A DNA stretch of 64,000 bases from Arthrobacter sp. 260 (GTDB lineage Bacteria; Actinomycetota; Actinomycetes; Actinomycetales; Micrococcaceae): positions 248,001 to 312,000 of the forward strand of contig NZ_JABFOE010000002.1 of assembly GCF_013116745.1 (NCBI RefSeq). Direction: 5' to 3'. The notes under the pieces were generated by a model. That model worked only from the letters and a program-made list of their open reading frames with translations. It was not told where the DNA came from and did not search any database. Below are positions 1 through 8,236 of the stretch, piece after piece. Every line of letters begins with the position of its first letter. Position 1 is the stretch's first letter. Position numbers and translations under genes: made by a program.

Positions 1-112
1 AGCCGTGGTTCCGGCCCAGATCGATAACGTCGACCCGATTGCCCTCGTCAGCCCACGCGCGGATATATGACTTGGTCAACATATGTGCGTTGCGCACTTC
101 TTCTCGGGCCAT
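1..112 (-). CDS. Partial hypothetical protein, N-terminal end only
   Basis: An open frame starts with ATG at 112 and runs off the left edge of the window, so only about 37 residues are visible. They begin MAREEVRNAHMLTKSYIRAW and continue with an acidic, aspartate-rich stretch. The 'hydrophobic-Y-hydrophobic-R-A-W-A-D' pattern resembles the N-terminus of DUF4238-type proteins of mobile regions, but this is a loose visual match. Base composition is low-GC like the next two genes, so it probably belongs to the same accessory patch. No function is assigned. Confidence 0.5.
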   Translation of the reverse strand, partial: MAREEVRNAHMLTKSYIRAWADEGNRVDVIDLGRNHG

Positions 113-201
113 ACCTGCACCCTATCGTCTGCGACGCTGCTGGCGGAGTACCCGCCCGGGCTGCTCGCGCTTAGGTTTCGCCACTCGTCCTGAGATGTTG
201 C

Positions 202-224
202 GTTTCGGTACACCCATACGAAAC
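202..224. promoter_or_regulatory. Inverted repeat upstream of the partial gene
   Basis: GTTTCG at 202-207 and CGAAAC at 219-224 are perfect 6-bp arms separated by 11 bp. The site lies about 90 bp upstream of the ATG at 112 and about 60 bp past the end of the ASCH gene. It could be an operator or a weak terminator stem. Nothing in the sequence decides which. Confidence 0.25.
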
Positions 225-282
225 AGGAAACAGGAATCTCCGGCCCTGTTCTGTGTTTACATGTCGACGTATTGGACCGTTA

Positions 283-756
283 TCAGTGTGAGCTGTGGTC
301 CTCATTTACGGTTGCCAGCAGGCGCGCGTATGAATCTGCTTGAAGATACCTCCAGCTTTGTGGAGGCTCAAGGCCATGGTCTGTACGCAATTCAGTAAGC
401 GGCACAGGGCGCTGGCTAGCTGTCACGTTTTCTAGCTTGAGCGCGTGGGCGACTTCAGCACCAAGAAAGTAGTCATCAAACTCTTTCCGAGTAACTCCAA
501 GATGAATCTCAAACTGGTTCCAGATGGCTTCGGGTGTACCTGTTGCCACCTCGGAGACCTTGGCTCGGGCCACGATGGCTTTGTCACCGCCTGAGGAGTA
601 AACGATGATGTCAAGGCCAGCTGCATGTCGAGGTACTTTCCTCCGCAGCTCAAAAGTTTTGCTGCCATCCAGGATGGCGCGGACAAATCTGGTTCGTATG
701 GATATTAGGACGCCGCCCTGGCCGGCAGCAGCCTGCGATCCCGTGTAGTAGGTCAT
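283..756 (-). CDS. ASCH-domain protein coupled to the GNAT-PIN fusion
   Basis: A 157-residue protein. Residues about 17-45 (LISIRTRFVRAILDGSKTFE, then LRRKVP) carry the ASCH signature, in which a short beta strand and 'A-I-x-x-G-x-K-x-x-E-x-R' line a nucleic-acid-binding cleft of PUA-like fold. The family is known or predicted to bind RNA or nucleotide derivatives; a few members have catalytic activity. The ATG overlaps the stop of the upstream 677-residue gene by four bases (ATGA), so the two proteins are probably made together. The C-terminus is a polar tail without a recognised motif. GC content is lower than in the core genes to the right, suggesting horizontal acquisition. Substrate and role are unknown; the coupling suggests it reads or protects the RNA acted on by the PIN domain. 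Confidence 0.8.
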   Translation of the reverse strand: MTYYTGSQAAAGQGGVLISIRTRFVRAILDGSKTFELRRKVPRHAAGLDIIVYSSGGDKAIVARAKVSEVATGTPEAIWNQFEIHLGVTRKEFDDYFLGAEVAHALKLENVTASQRPVPLTELRTDHGLEPPQSWRYLQADSYARLLATVNEDHSSH

Positions 757-2789
757 CGCTTCATCCCCATTGCGTAGATTTCCTGAAAAGCTTCACCGTC
801 TATCCTTCGCACCGTCGGGACGGTCCCGAGTATCCTCCCGTAGTGCTCGACGATACGTGATGCCTCAGACAGCTTGACGCTATGGCGCAGGATCTCCGTA
901 TCGCCGAAACGAAGAGCGACGGCATAGCCGGTTTTCCCTGCCCTTTCTTCTATGTCCTGGTAGGTCCAAACGCCGTACTTTTGGAATCTTGTGTGTAGAG
1001 ACTGCGCTGATCCTTTGTGGGATGAGACCAATTGGGAGGCGGCGACTATCGCGCCACCGGCCTTCCCACTCACGTACCAAAGGATTCGGCCTGGGGCGGT
1101 AGGGAATAGGTTTGCCGACTTGTAGTAGACATGTCGGCGTCCGATGCCAAGGCCATCGGAACGAGCTAGAAGTGGCGTGTCGTAGCCAAGCAGCTCGCTG
1201 GCATATCGCTGTCTAATCGGCACAACGTAACAGGGCAGAGGGGCATCGATAACTTTAAGAGGCCAGAGCTCGTGCTCGAGCCGAGCGATTTCTTTTCCTG
1301 TGGCCTCTCCTTGTCTGATCCAAGGACGCAGATCCCAAGGTGCGTGGTTTCCTGCATGAATATCGGTTTGCTTCAATTGCGCGTCCACTACTTCAACTGA
1401 CCAGCGGCCGTCTAGCGATCGGAATCCATCTTCGCCAAAGATCGGTTCCGCGATTTCGCCGCCTCCGGGTTCCGGATCAGTTATTACCGCACGGAGGGCT
1501 CCAGATTGCAGAGCTTCTTGCCGCAGTTGAAAGAGTATTTGTTTCAACAGAGTTGGACCCAGGGGAGACCTGCGTACGCGGAGGATCGGTACTTCAAGAG
1601 CGTCTCCAGATCGCGTTGTCGCTACTAATGCGTCTGCGAGAGTGCTGTCCGCTGAATGGACAGTTCTCACGTTGGCATTAGTTTGCGATCGAAGATGCTT
1701 CGCGAATGCTGCCCGGGTTTCGCCTCGGTGGGATGTTATGAGGTGGTTGTGCTCTCTATCCGCTCCGGCCAACGCGCGCCTGATGGTGATTGACGTGTTC
1801 TGTATCCGGTCCGGTGCATCTCGTCGAACTCCCTTGAGCTCCTCAATTTTTACGACAAGTTGGGAGGGGTGAAGAATGTCTACACCATGGAGTTCCGCTC
1901 GGGGACGCAAGATTCTGCCCGCGTTATCGTCGTTGGTGATCATTACCGAGGCCCCAGCGACGATCGTTTCGGCCAAGACTCGGGCATCGCTAGGGAGACT
2001 ACGATCTCTTAGTATCTCGACTGGGTCGATGCCATCCAGCAACTCCTCAACGAGCTGGTCACTAATCGCGAGGTCTCCGGTTAGCGACTCATACTTTGAG
2101 ATTCCCGCCATGACAATGCGCCGTTCCGCGAGGTTCGGAGTCTCTGAAAGTTCGTTCTTGACTGATCTGGTTACGCAGTAGATGACCTCTTCGCTGAGCG
2201 ACGGAGCCTCGAAGTACTGCTGTGTGAGCAGGTCACGCCCCAACGTCAGATCTAGTACAACGTTCGTGTCCAGGACAGCTTGAATACGTAAGTCATCTTC
2301 CCGAGCAGCGGCGAACAGATCTGCGTGTCCAAATCCCCGCCACCAAGCAGTCATTTCAGCCTGGTCTCGGCCTCTTCCTGTCGGCAGGCTTTCGGCTTGA
2401 AAACCAAGCTTCGGCCATACTTTGTGGGCTGCGTAGTCTCTACGGCACTTAAGGCGGATTCCTTGGCGATCACCATGTCTTGTTTGTATTTCGTCGATGA
2501 GTTTGCGTGCTGTGCCGGTGCCCTGAAGGTCGCTTCGAACGCAGAGGTGAACGAGCCTGACATCAGAGTAGGGGAGATCAAATAAGACATATCCTGCGAG
2601 GTCGGACCCTATGAACGCTCCAAGTACACGCGCATCGCAAATGGCTTCCAGCATGGCTTGAGCTGGATAAAGGCCGAGATGTTTCTTGAAACGGTCGCCT
2701 AGATCGACTACATCAGCCCAATCGCCCTCAAGACATTGTCTGATAGTCAAGCTAGGGGCTACTGTCGATTTTCTTCCGACCGGTTCCAA
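753..2789 (-). CDS. Multidomain GNAT - PIN - GNAT-like - PUA-like fusion protein
   Basis: About 678 residues. Residues 14-150 form a GNAT acetyltransferase: acetyl-CoA loop near 85-95 (RSDLQGTGTARK) and the later AAHKVWPKLGF helix/strand. Residues 170-330 form a PIN nuclease with the expected acidic set: D174 in LDTNV, E213 in KNEL, D268 in SDAR, D287/D288 in ITNDD. Residues about 343-475 look like a second, degenerate GNAT fold. Residues about 553-660 look like a PUA/EVE/ASCH-type fold (RILWYVSG, GAIVAAS, KYGVWTY). The start is TTG at 2789, six bases after GAGGG. PIN proteins usually cut structured RNA such as tRNA or rRNA and GNAT toxins acetylate aminoacyl-tRNA, so an RNA-directed toxin or defence factor is a reasonable inference. 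No separate small antitoxin gene is seen. Low GC and an adjacent recombinase remnant fit mobile origin. Confidence 0.78.
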   Translation of the reverse strand: MEPVGRKSTVAPSLTIRQCLEGDWADVVDLGDRFKKHLGLYPAQAMLEAICDARVLGAFIGSDLAGYVLFDLPYSDVRLVHLCVRSDLQGTGTARKLIDEIQTRHGDRQGIRLKCRRDYAAHKVWPKLGFQAESLPTGRGRDQAEMTAWWRGFGHADLFAAAREDDLRIQAVLDTNVVLDLTLGRDLLTQQYFEAPSLSEEVIYCVTRSVKNELSETPNLAERRIVMAGISKYESLTGDLAISDQLVEELLDGIDPVEILRDRSLPSDARVLAETIVAGASVMITNDDNAGRILRPRAELHGVDILHPSQLVVKIEELKGVRRDAPDRIQNTSITIRRALAGADREHNHLITSHRGETRAAFAKHLRSQTNANVRTVHSADSTLADALVATTRSGDALEVPILRVRRSPLGPTLLKQILFQLRQEALQSGALRAVITDPEPGGGEIAEPIFGEDGFRSLDGRWSVEVVDAQLKQTDIHAGNHAPWDLRPWIRQGEATGKEIARLEHELWPLKVIDAPLPCYVVPIRQRYASELLGYDTPLLARSDGLGIGRRHVYYKSANLFPTAPGRILWYVSGKAGGAIVAASQLVSSHKGSAQSLHTRFQKYGVWTYQDIEERAGKTGYAVALRFGDTEILRHSVKLSEASRIVEHYGRILGTVPTVRRIDGEAFQEIYAMGMKR

Positions 2790-3135
2790 GATCTACCCTC
2801 TGCTCAGCTGGCTACCCACCTATCTGTGCCCTAAGTTCTGTACAGGCTGAACAACGGCAAAATAGTTTCCACTTCATACCTAAATCCGAAAGCTTGGGCC
2901 GCACCATATTCTTCTTGCTCTTAGTTGTTCGAGGATAACCGACTATTGAGACGTCCGTTGCACAATGCGATACACCGTTGACCTCGCGATTTTGAAGAGT
3001 TCGGCGATTTCGGTGGTGGTGTGTTGTCCTCCCTAAGTCTGCATGACACTCAGCCAACGGCTCAGCCTGTTCCAACGGACGCTGTAATGAACCACAGGAT
3101 CGTGGCGCATCTTCGTCGTCCCGCTCGCTCGAGTG
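2790..3135. other. Gene-poor junction between accessory patch and core operon
   Basis: This stretch has no intact gene. It contains the promoter side of the GNAT-PIN gene (2790-2850), AT-rich sequence, and the decayed resolvase tail described separately (2943-3032). GC rises sharply to the right of about 3080, where the catabolic operon begins. A longer open frame spanning 2812-3075 on the minus strand has no protein-like character and overlaps the remnant in another frame, so it is not called. Confidence 0.6.
2943..3032 (-). pseudogene. Remnant of a serine resolvase/invertase C-terminal HTH
   Basis: Read on the minus strand, 29 codons between an in-frame TAG at 3033-3035 and the natural stop at 2943-2945 give GGQHTTTEIAELFKIARSTV followed by YRIVQRTSQ. 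This is the helix-turn-helix tail of Hin/resolvase-type serine recombinases (T-x-x-E-I-A-x-L-F-x-x-x-R-S-T-V-Y-R). The catalytic domain is absent and the upstream frame is closed, so it is a fragment. It marks past site-specific recombination at the edge of the low-GC patch. Confidence 0.75.
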
Positions 3136-3164
3136 CTAGACAGATGGCCGGCCCAGATGTCTAG
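3136..3164. terminator. Palindrome at the end of the catabolic operon
   Basis: CTAGACA at 3136-3142 pairs perfectly with TGTCTAG at 3158-3164, and the loop contains the self-complementary GGCCGGCC. It overlaps the stop codon of the dehydratase gene and precedes the accessory patch, so it is a likely transcription end. There is no clear T-run. Confidence 0.5.
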
Positions 3165-4879
3165 CCCTGCAGGAAGCGGAAGTCGCAGCCCTCGTCCGCC
3201 TGGGTTACCTCGGTGACGAAGAGCTTCCGGTAGCCCCGCTCCGGAACCACTTGTGATGCCGGACCCATGGCTTCCTCACGCCTGGCCAGCTCTGCATCGG
3301 ACACCTCCAACTGGATCAGCCGCTGGCTCACGCTCAAGGTGATCGTATCCCCGGTCTGCACCAACCGCAGCGGGCCACCTACCGCCGACTCAGGGGTTAC
3401 GTGCAGGACGACGGCGCCAGCCGCGGTGCCGGACATCCGGCCGTCCGAGATGCGCACCATGTCGCGGACGCCCTGCGAGGCAAGCTTCTTCGGGATGGGT
3501 AGGTACCCGGCCTCGGGCATGCCGGGGGCGCCGACCGGACCGATGTTCTTCAACACCAGCACCGACTCGGCGGTGACATCCAGGTCGGCATCATCGATCC
3601 GAGCTGCCAGGTCCGCGGTGTTCTCGAACACCACCGCAGAGCCGGTGTGTTCCAGCAGCGCAGGGGATACGGCAGCCTGCTTGATGATCGCCCCACCCGG
3701 CGCCAGGTTCCCCCGAAGGAACGCAAGGCTGCCCTCCGGATACACGGGGTTGGACAACGGCCGGATGATGTCCTGCGGAAAGCCGGGACCGGCGTCGTCA
3801 ATCTCCTCACCCAGCATCCGGCCAGTCACGGTCGGCACATCCCGGTGAATCAGCGACCCCAGCTCCCGCAGCACAGCGGGAACCCCGCCGGCACGGTGGA
3901 AGTCCTCCATGTAGTACTTCCCGGACGGCTTCAGATCCACCAGCACGGGCGTCTCAGTGCTCATCCGGTCCAGCTGCTCCAGCGACAACCGGATCCCCAA
4001 CCGACCAGCCACAGCGGTCAGGTGAATGATCGCGTTCGTCGAACCGCCGATGGCCAACAGCACCCGCAACCCGTTCTCGAACGACTCCTGGGTCAGAATG
4101 GTGTCCATCTTCGTCCCGGCAGCCGCCAGGGCAACGGCCTGGGTCCCGGTCGCCTCGGCGATCCGCACCCGGTCGGCCGTGACCGCGGGAGCCGACGCCG
4201 AACCCGGCATCGCAATCCCCATTGCTTCGGTCAGGCAGGCCATGGTGCTGGCCGTGCCCATCACCGAGCACGTGCCGACGCTGCCGACCAGCCGCGAGTT
4301 CACGTCGTCGATCTCTGGTTTGGAAATCTCCCCGCCCCGGAACTTGCCCCAGAATGCGCGACAGTCGGTGCACGCACCCACCCGCTCGCCCCGGTACCCG
4401 CCGGTCAGCATTGACCCGGTCACCAGCGAAATCGCGGGCACTCCCGCCGACGCCGCACCCATCAGCTGGGCGGGAACGGTCTTGTCGCAGCCGCCGATCA
4501 GCACGACGGCGTCCATCGGCTGGGCGCGGATCATCTCCTCCGTGTCCATCGACATCAGATTCCGCAGGAACATGCTGGTGGGTTGCGAGAAGCTCTCGTG
4601 GATGGAGATCGTGGGGAAGTCCACCGGCAACCCGCCGGCGAGCATCACCCCACGCTTCACCGCCTCCAGCAGTGCCGGCATGTTGCCGTGGCACGGGTTG
4701 AACCCGCTGCCCGTGTTGATGATCCCGATCACCGGCCGGTCCAGGGCATCGTCGGAATAACCGGCACCCTTGATGAACGCCTTCCGCAGGAACAGCGAAA
4801 ACTCGGCGTCCCCGTAGTTGGTCAGGCCCTTGCGGATGCCGGTGGCAGGTTTACCAGCGGGGGCAGCGGCGTCACTCAC
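3161..4879 (-). CDS. IlvD/Edd-family sugar-acid dehydratase
   Basis: 572 residues, full length for the family. These enzymes remove water from 2,3-dihydroxy acids using an Fe-S cluster and Mg, giving 2-keto-3-deoxy acids. Three cysteines at the cluster-ligand positions are visible: C63 (NPCHGN), C131 (GGCDKT) and C204 (GTCSVMGTAS). The CDKT motif and the Ser/Lys-rich Mg site region are intact. The GTCxxMGTAST form and the 68/73-residue cysteine spacing resemble the pentonate (L-arabinonate-type) dehydratases rather than biosynthetic IlvD. The gene is last in the long minus-strand operon and overlaps the acyl-CoA dehydrogenase stop by four bases. Its neighbours (SDR, FAH hydrolase, DHDPS-like lyase) support a sugar-acid or hydroxy-acid degradation role. 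The exact substrate cannot be read from the sequence. Confidence 0.88.
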   Translation of the reverse strand: MSDAAAPAGKPATGIRKGLTNYGDAEFSLFLRKAFIKGAGYSDDALDRPVIGIINTGSGFNPCHGNMPALLEAVKRGVMLAGGLPVDFPTISIHESFSQPTSMFLRNLMSMDTEEMIRAQPMDAVVLIGGCDKTVPAQLMGAASAGVPAISLVTGSMLTGGYRGERVGACTDCRAFWGKFRGGEISKPEIDDVNSRLVGSVGTCSVMGTASTMACLTEAMGIAMPGSASAPAVTADRVRIAEATGTQAVALAAAGTKMDTILTQESFENGLRVLLAIGGSTNAIIHLTAVAGRLGIRLSLEQLDRMSTETPVLVDLKPSGKYYMEDFHRAGGVPAVLRELGSLIHRDVPTVTGRMLGEEIDDAGPGFPQDIIRPLSNPVYPEGSLAFLRGNLAPGGAIIKQAAVSPALLEHTGSAVVFENTADLAARIDDADLDVTAESVLVLKNIGPVGAPGMPEAGYLPIPKKLASQGVRDMVRISDGRMSGTAAGAVVLHVTPESAVGGPLRLVQTGDTITLSVSQRLIQLEVSDAELARREEAMGPASQVVPERGYRKLFVTEVTQADEGCDFRFLQG

Positions 4880-6036
4880 CGGAACGCGGGGACGCCGGTG
4901 ATGTGATTGCCCAGGATCAGGGTGTGAACCTCGTCGGTGCCCTCATAGGTCCTGACACTCTCCAGGTTGTTCGCATGCCGCAGCGGCGAGTAATCCAGGG
5001 TGACGCCGTTGCCGCCGAGCATCGCCCGCGCCTCACGGCAGATCGCGATCGCCTCACGGCAGTTGTTCAGCTTGCCCACCGAGATCTGGTACGGCTGCAG
5101 GGTTCCGGCGTCCTTCAACCGGCCCAGCTGCAACGCGAGCAGGGTGCCCTTGTTGATCTCCAGCGCCATGTTCACCAGCTTCTCCTGCGTCAGCTGGTAC
5201 CCGGACAACGGCTTCCCGAACTGCAGACGCTCCTGCGAGTAGGCCAGCGCGGTGAGGTAGCTGTCCCGGGCTGCGCCCATGGCGCCCCAGATGATGCCGT
5301 AGCGGGCTTCGTTCAGGCACTCGAACGGGCCGCGCAGTCCCTTGGCGTTCGGGAGCATCGCACTCTCTGGCAACCGGATGTCGGTCAGGGTGATGTCGCA
5401 CTGGATGGACGCCCGCATGGAGAGCTTCTGCTTGATCGGCGTCGCCACGAACCCCGGACTGTCGGTGGGCACCACGAAGCCGCGGACGCCGCCGTCGGTC
5501 ATCGCCCAGATGATGGCCACCTTCGCCACCGAAGCCAGGCCGATCCAGCGCTTCGCACCGTTGAGGATCCAGTCCGACCCGTCGCGCTTGGCGAAGGTCT
5601 GCATCGCGCCGGGGTCAGATCCGGCGGTCGGCTCGGTCAGCCCGAATGCACCGATCGCGGTTCCGGCAGCCATCTGCGGGAGCCACTCGGTCTTCTGCTC
5701 CTCGGAGCCGTGCTTGTAGATGGCGCTCATCGCCAGCGAGCCCTGCACCGACACGAAGGTCCGCAGGCCCGAGTCGCCGGCCTCCAGTTCCATCGCGGCC
5801 AGTCCGTATTCCACCGACGACTTCCCGGGGCAGCCGTAGCCCTTGATGTGCATGCCGAGCAGGCCCAGCTCGGCCATCTGCGGGACAATCTCCATCGGGA
5901 AGACGGCGTCGTCGTACCATTGGGCGATGTTCGGCTTGATCTCGGTGTCCACGAAGGACCGTACGGTCTCCCGCAGGGTGATCTCCTCAGGGGAGAGGAG
6001 GCCTTCAATACCGATCAGGTCTGACATGTCAGTCAT
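4876..6036 (-). CDS. Acyl-CoA dehydrogenase, glutaryl-CoA dehydrogenase-like
   Basis: About 386 residues from the ATG at 6036 (MTDMSDLIG). A GTG at 6084, overlapping the upstream stop, is a possible longer start. FAD enzymes of this family oxidise acyl-CoA; the glutaryl-CoA branch also decarboxylates to crotonyl-CoA. Visible family marks are the FAD/substrate strand AFGLTEPTAGSDPG, the WILNGAKRWIG block, and the C-terminal RTYEGTDEVH containing the catalytic-base glutamate of the glutaryl-CoA/isovaleryl branch. The overall pattern (LLSPEE...VRSFVDTEI at the N-terminus, ARAMLGGNG near the end) fits GCDH-like proteins. The gene sits between a CaiB-type CoA-transferase and the dehydratase, suggesting an acid is activated to CoA and then oxidised. 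The actual acyl group is unknown. Confidence 0.88.
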   Translation of the reverse strand: MTDMSDLIGIEGLLSPEEITLRETVRSFVDTEIKPNIAQWYDDAVFPMEIVPQMAELGLLGMHIKGYGCPGKSSVEYGLAAMELEAGDSGLRTFVSVQGSLAMSAIYKHGSEEQKTEWLPQMAAGTAIGAFGLTEPTAGSDPGAMQTFAKRDGSDWILNGAKRWIGLASVAKVAIIWAMTDGGVRGFVVPTDSPGFVATPIKQKLSMRASIQCDITLTDIRLPESAMLPNAKGLRGPFECLNEARYGIIWGAMGAARDSYLTALAYSQERLQFGKPLSGYQLTQEKLVNMALEINKGTLLALQLGRLKDAGTLQPYQISVGKLNNCREAIAICREARAMLGGNGVTLDYSPLRHANNLESVRTYEGTDEVHTLILGNHITGVPAFR

Positions 6037-6080
6037 GGTTCTGCTTTCAACTGTTGAGGAAGTCACTGGGGATCCTGCTT

Positions 6081-7274
6081 TCACTGTAGGTGGTGCAGTG
6101 CGGGTACGGCGGGGACGTCGAAGGCGGCACCGGTGTGCTCGCCGAGGAGGGGCGGCGGGCGCCGGTAGCGGGCGGGAGTCCCGGAGAGGTGGATCGGATT
6201 GGCGACCTGCTGGCTGGTCCGCGACCCGTCAGCGTTGGCGATTTCGACGACGGGGGCCAGGCCCAGCGTGTCAGCCAGTTCCAGCGCCTCGACAATCGAG
6301 TTCACCTTCCCGGCCGGCACCCCGGCGACGCTGAGCAGCTCCGACCACTCGGCGGCGGACTTGGACCCCAGCTGTTCTTCCAGCAGGGACTTCAGCGCCA
6401 CCCGGTTAGCGACCCGGTTCGAGTTCCCAGCGAACCGCTCATCGCTGGAAAGCTCGGGCACGCCAAGCACCCGGACCAGCCCCGCGAACTGCTTGTCGGT
6501 CCCGACGGCGACGGCCAGCGGACCATCGGCGGTCCGCAGCGTCTCGTACGGTGCGATGCTCGGGTGCGCGTTGCCCATCCGTTGCGGCGATTCACCGGTG
6601 GCCAGTGTGCTCGAGGCCTGGTTCACCAGCCCCGACAGCAGGGACGACAGCAGGTTCACATCCACCCGCTGGCCCACCCCGGTCTGCTCCAGCGACCGCA
6701 GGGCGGCGAGGATCCCGACGACGGCGTTCTGCCCGGTCACCACATCCACCAGGGCAACGCCGACCTTGCTCGGTTCGGAGTCCAGCCCGCCAGTGACGCT
6801 CATCAGCCCGCCGACGGCCTGCACCAGCAGGTCATAACCCGGCAGGTGAGCGCCGGCGGTGCTGCCGAAACCGGTGATGGAGCAGTAGATCAGGTCCGGC
6901 CGCCGGTCTTTCAGGGAGTCATAGTCCAGTCCGAACCGCTCCATGATGCCGGGCCGGAAGTTCTCGATCACGACATCGGCCGTCAAGGCGATCTCCAACG
7001 CCGCCGCTTGCCCCTCGGGGGTGGTCAGGTCGCACACCACCGAGCGCTTGTTGCGGTTCACGCTGGAGAAATACGTGCCTACCCCGTACTCGTCCACCGG
7101 CGGCGTCCAGCTGCGGGTGTCGTCACCGGACGGGCTTTCCACCTTGATGACGTCGGCCCCGAAATCAGCCAGCATCATCGAGGCAAACGGCCCCGCGAGC
7201 ACCCTGGAAAAGTCGGCCACCTTGATTCCGTCCAGGGGTCCCGCCGGCAATCCGTCGTCGGGTGAGTTACTCAC
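6081..7274 (-). CDS. CaiB/BaiF family III CoA-transferase
   Basis: About 397 residues from GTG at 7274, which follows AGAAAGG and overlaps the end of the FAH gene by eight bases. The open frame extends further upstream, but those residues are out-of-frame FAH sequence. Family III transferases move CoA between carboxylic acids through an aspartyl-CoA adduct. The N-terminal LDGIKVADFSRVLAGPFASM block, LADFGADVIKVE, the NRNKRSVVCDL strand and the PGYDLLVQAVGG segment carrying the expected catalytic aspartate (Y-D) are all present. With the following GCDH-like gene it forms a CoA-activation and oxidation pair like that used for glutarate in other bacteria. Donor and acceptor are not deducible. 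Confidence 0.9.
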   Translation of the reverse strand: MSNSPDDGLPAGPLDGIKVADFSRVLAGPFASMMLADFGADVIKVESPSGDDTRSWTPPVDEYGVGTYFSSVNRNKRSVVCDLTTPEGQAAALEIALTADVVIENFRPGIMERFGLDYDSLKDRRPDLIYCSITGFGSTAGAHLPGYDLLVQAVGGLMSVTGGLDSEPSKVGVALVDVVTGQNAVVGILAALRSLEQTGVGQRVDVNLLSSLLSGLVNQASSTLATGESPQRMGNAHPSIAPYETLRTADGPLAVAVGTDKQFAGLVRVLGVPELSSDERFAGNSNRVANRVALKSLLEEQLGSKSAAEWSELLSVAGVPAGKVNSIVEALELADTLGLAPVVEIANADGSRTSQQVANPIHLSGTPARYRRPPPLLGEHTGAAFDVPAVPALHHLQ

Positions 7275-8166
7275 TACCGCCACTGCCTTTCTGATGGTGG
7301 TCCTCCTGGGCAGACGCTTCCTGATCCACCACCGGGTTGCTGAGCACACCGACGCCGGGGATGCGGCATTCCGCCACGTCGCCCGCCTTGATGTGCACGG
7401 CACCCGGTGTGCCGGTGGAGATGATGTCGCCGGGGTAGAGCGGCATCACCTTGCTGTGGAAGCTGACCAGGTACTCGGGGGAGTACCTCATATTGCCCAC
7501 CACGTTGCTGCGGTGCACCTCGCCGTTGATCACTGTGGACACCTCGACGGCGGCCAGCGAGCCGGCGTCGTCGGCCACCTCCGCTAGGGGCACGATCTCC
7601 GGGCCGAAGGAGAAGAAGCCGGGGAAGTTCTTGGACCGGGTGAGGAACCGGGGGTTCTTCTCCAGGATGTCCTCGGCGGTCTGGTCCAGCAGCGTGACGA
7701 CGCCGGCCACGTAGGACAGCGCGTCCTCCGGCTCCACGTCGCGGCAGTACCTGCCGATGACGAGACCCAGCTCGGCTTCGGCGGTGGTGCGCACGCTCTG
7801 GTGCGGGATGGTGATGTTTTCGCCCGGGCCGATGATGGTGTGGTCGCCCTTGATGAACGACGCCGGCTCATCCGGGACACCCTCGGACAGGTCCGAGGCG
7901 TGCTCCACATAGTTCAGGCCGATGCCCCACAGCATCCGGGGATGCCGGTAGGGGGCGCCGAAGGTCACCGAATCGCGGTCACGGAACACCGCGGTGTCCG
8001 CCGTCTCGGCGAACGACTCCAGCTTCCCGAGCGAATCGGTGGCCAGCAGTTCGAGGAGGTCGCCGGAGAAGCCGGGGATGAGGTCGCGGACCAGCGCGAC
8101 GCCGCGCTCGGGGTGGATCACTGCGGCGAGTTCGTCGCCGCCTTCGCGGACTGAGGCCAGGTGCAT
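7267..8166 (-). CDS. Fumarylacetoacetate hydrolase (FAH) family protein
   Basis: 299 residues from ATG at 8166, eight bases after AAAGAAG; a TTG two codons earlier is less likely. FAH enzymes hydrolyse, hydrate or decarboxylate 2-keto or 2,4-diketo acids with a bound divalent metal. The signature MLWGIGLNYVEHASD (usual form 'G-x-N-Y-x-x-H') and the metal-binding acidic residues of AEAELGLVIG and YVAGVVTLLDQTAEDI are visible, followed by the FFSFGPEIVP and PGDIISTGTPGAV blocks. Members acting on 2,4-diketo-3-deoxy sugar acids release pyruvate, a good match to the dehydratase and SDR genes here. It begins 70 bases after the SDR gene ends, the only clear gap in the operon, so a secondary promoter is possible. 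Confidence 0.88.
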   Translation of the reverse strand: MHLASVREGGDELAAVIHPERGVALVRDLIPGFSGDLLELLATDSLGKLESFAETADTAVFRDRDSVTFGAPYRHPRMLWGIGLNYVEHASDLSEGVPDEPASFIKGDHTIIGPGENITIPHQSVRTTAEAELGLVIGRYCRDVEPEDALSYVAGVVTLLDQTAEDILEKNPRFLTRSKNFPGFFSFGPEIVPLAEVADDAGSLAAVEVSTVINGEVHRSNVVGNMRYSPEYLVSFHSKVMPLYPGDIISTGTPGAVHIKAGDVAECRIPGVGVLSNPVVDQEASAQEDHHQKGSGGSE

Positions 8167-8236
8167 GGTCAACGCTTCTTTCTGTTCAGAGTCGAGAGGT
8201 CGAGAGATTCTTCAGGGTCAACTAGGAGACGCAGGG

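Noticed and set aside
2812-3075. 87-codon minus-strand open frame
   Set aside because: It overlaps the resolvase remnant in another frame, has no ribosome site and no protein-like composition.
3647-4414. 255-codon plus-strand open frame antisense to the dehydratase gene
   Set aside because: The opposite strand encodes a full-length IlvD/Edd protein with all motifs. High GC gives long antisense frames.
4903-6024. 373-codon plus-strand open frame
   Set aside because: Antisense shadow of the acyl-CoA dehydrogenase; Arg/Gly/His-rich product without motifs.
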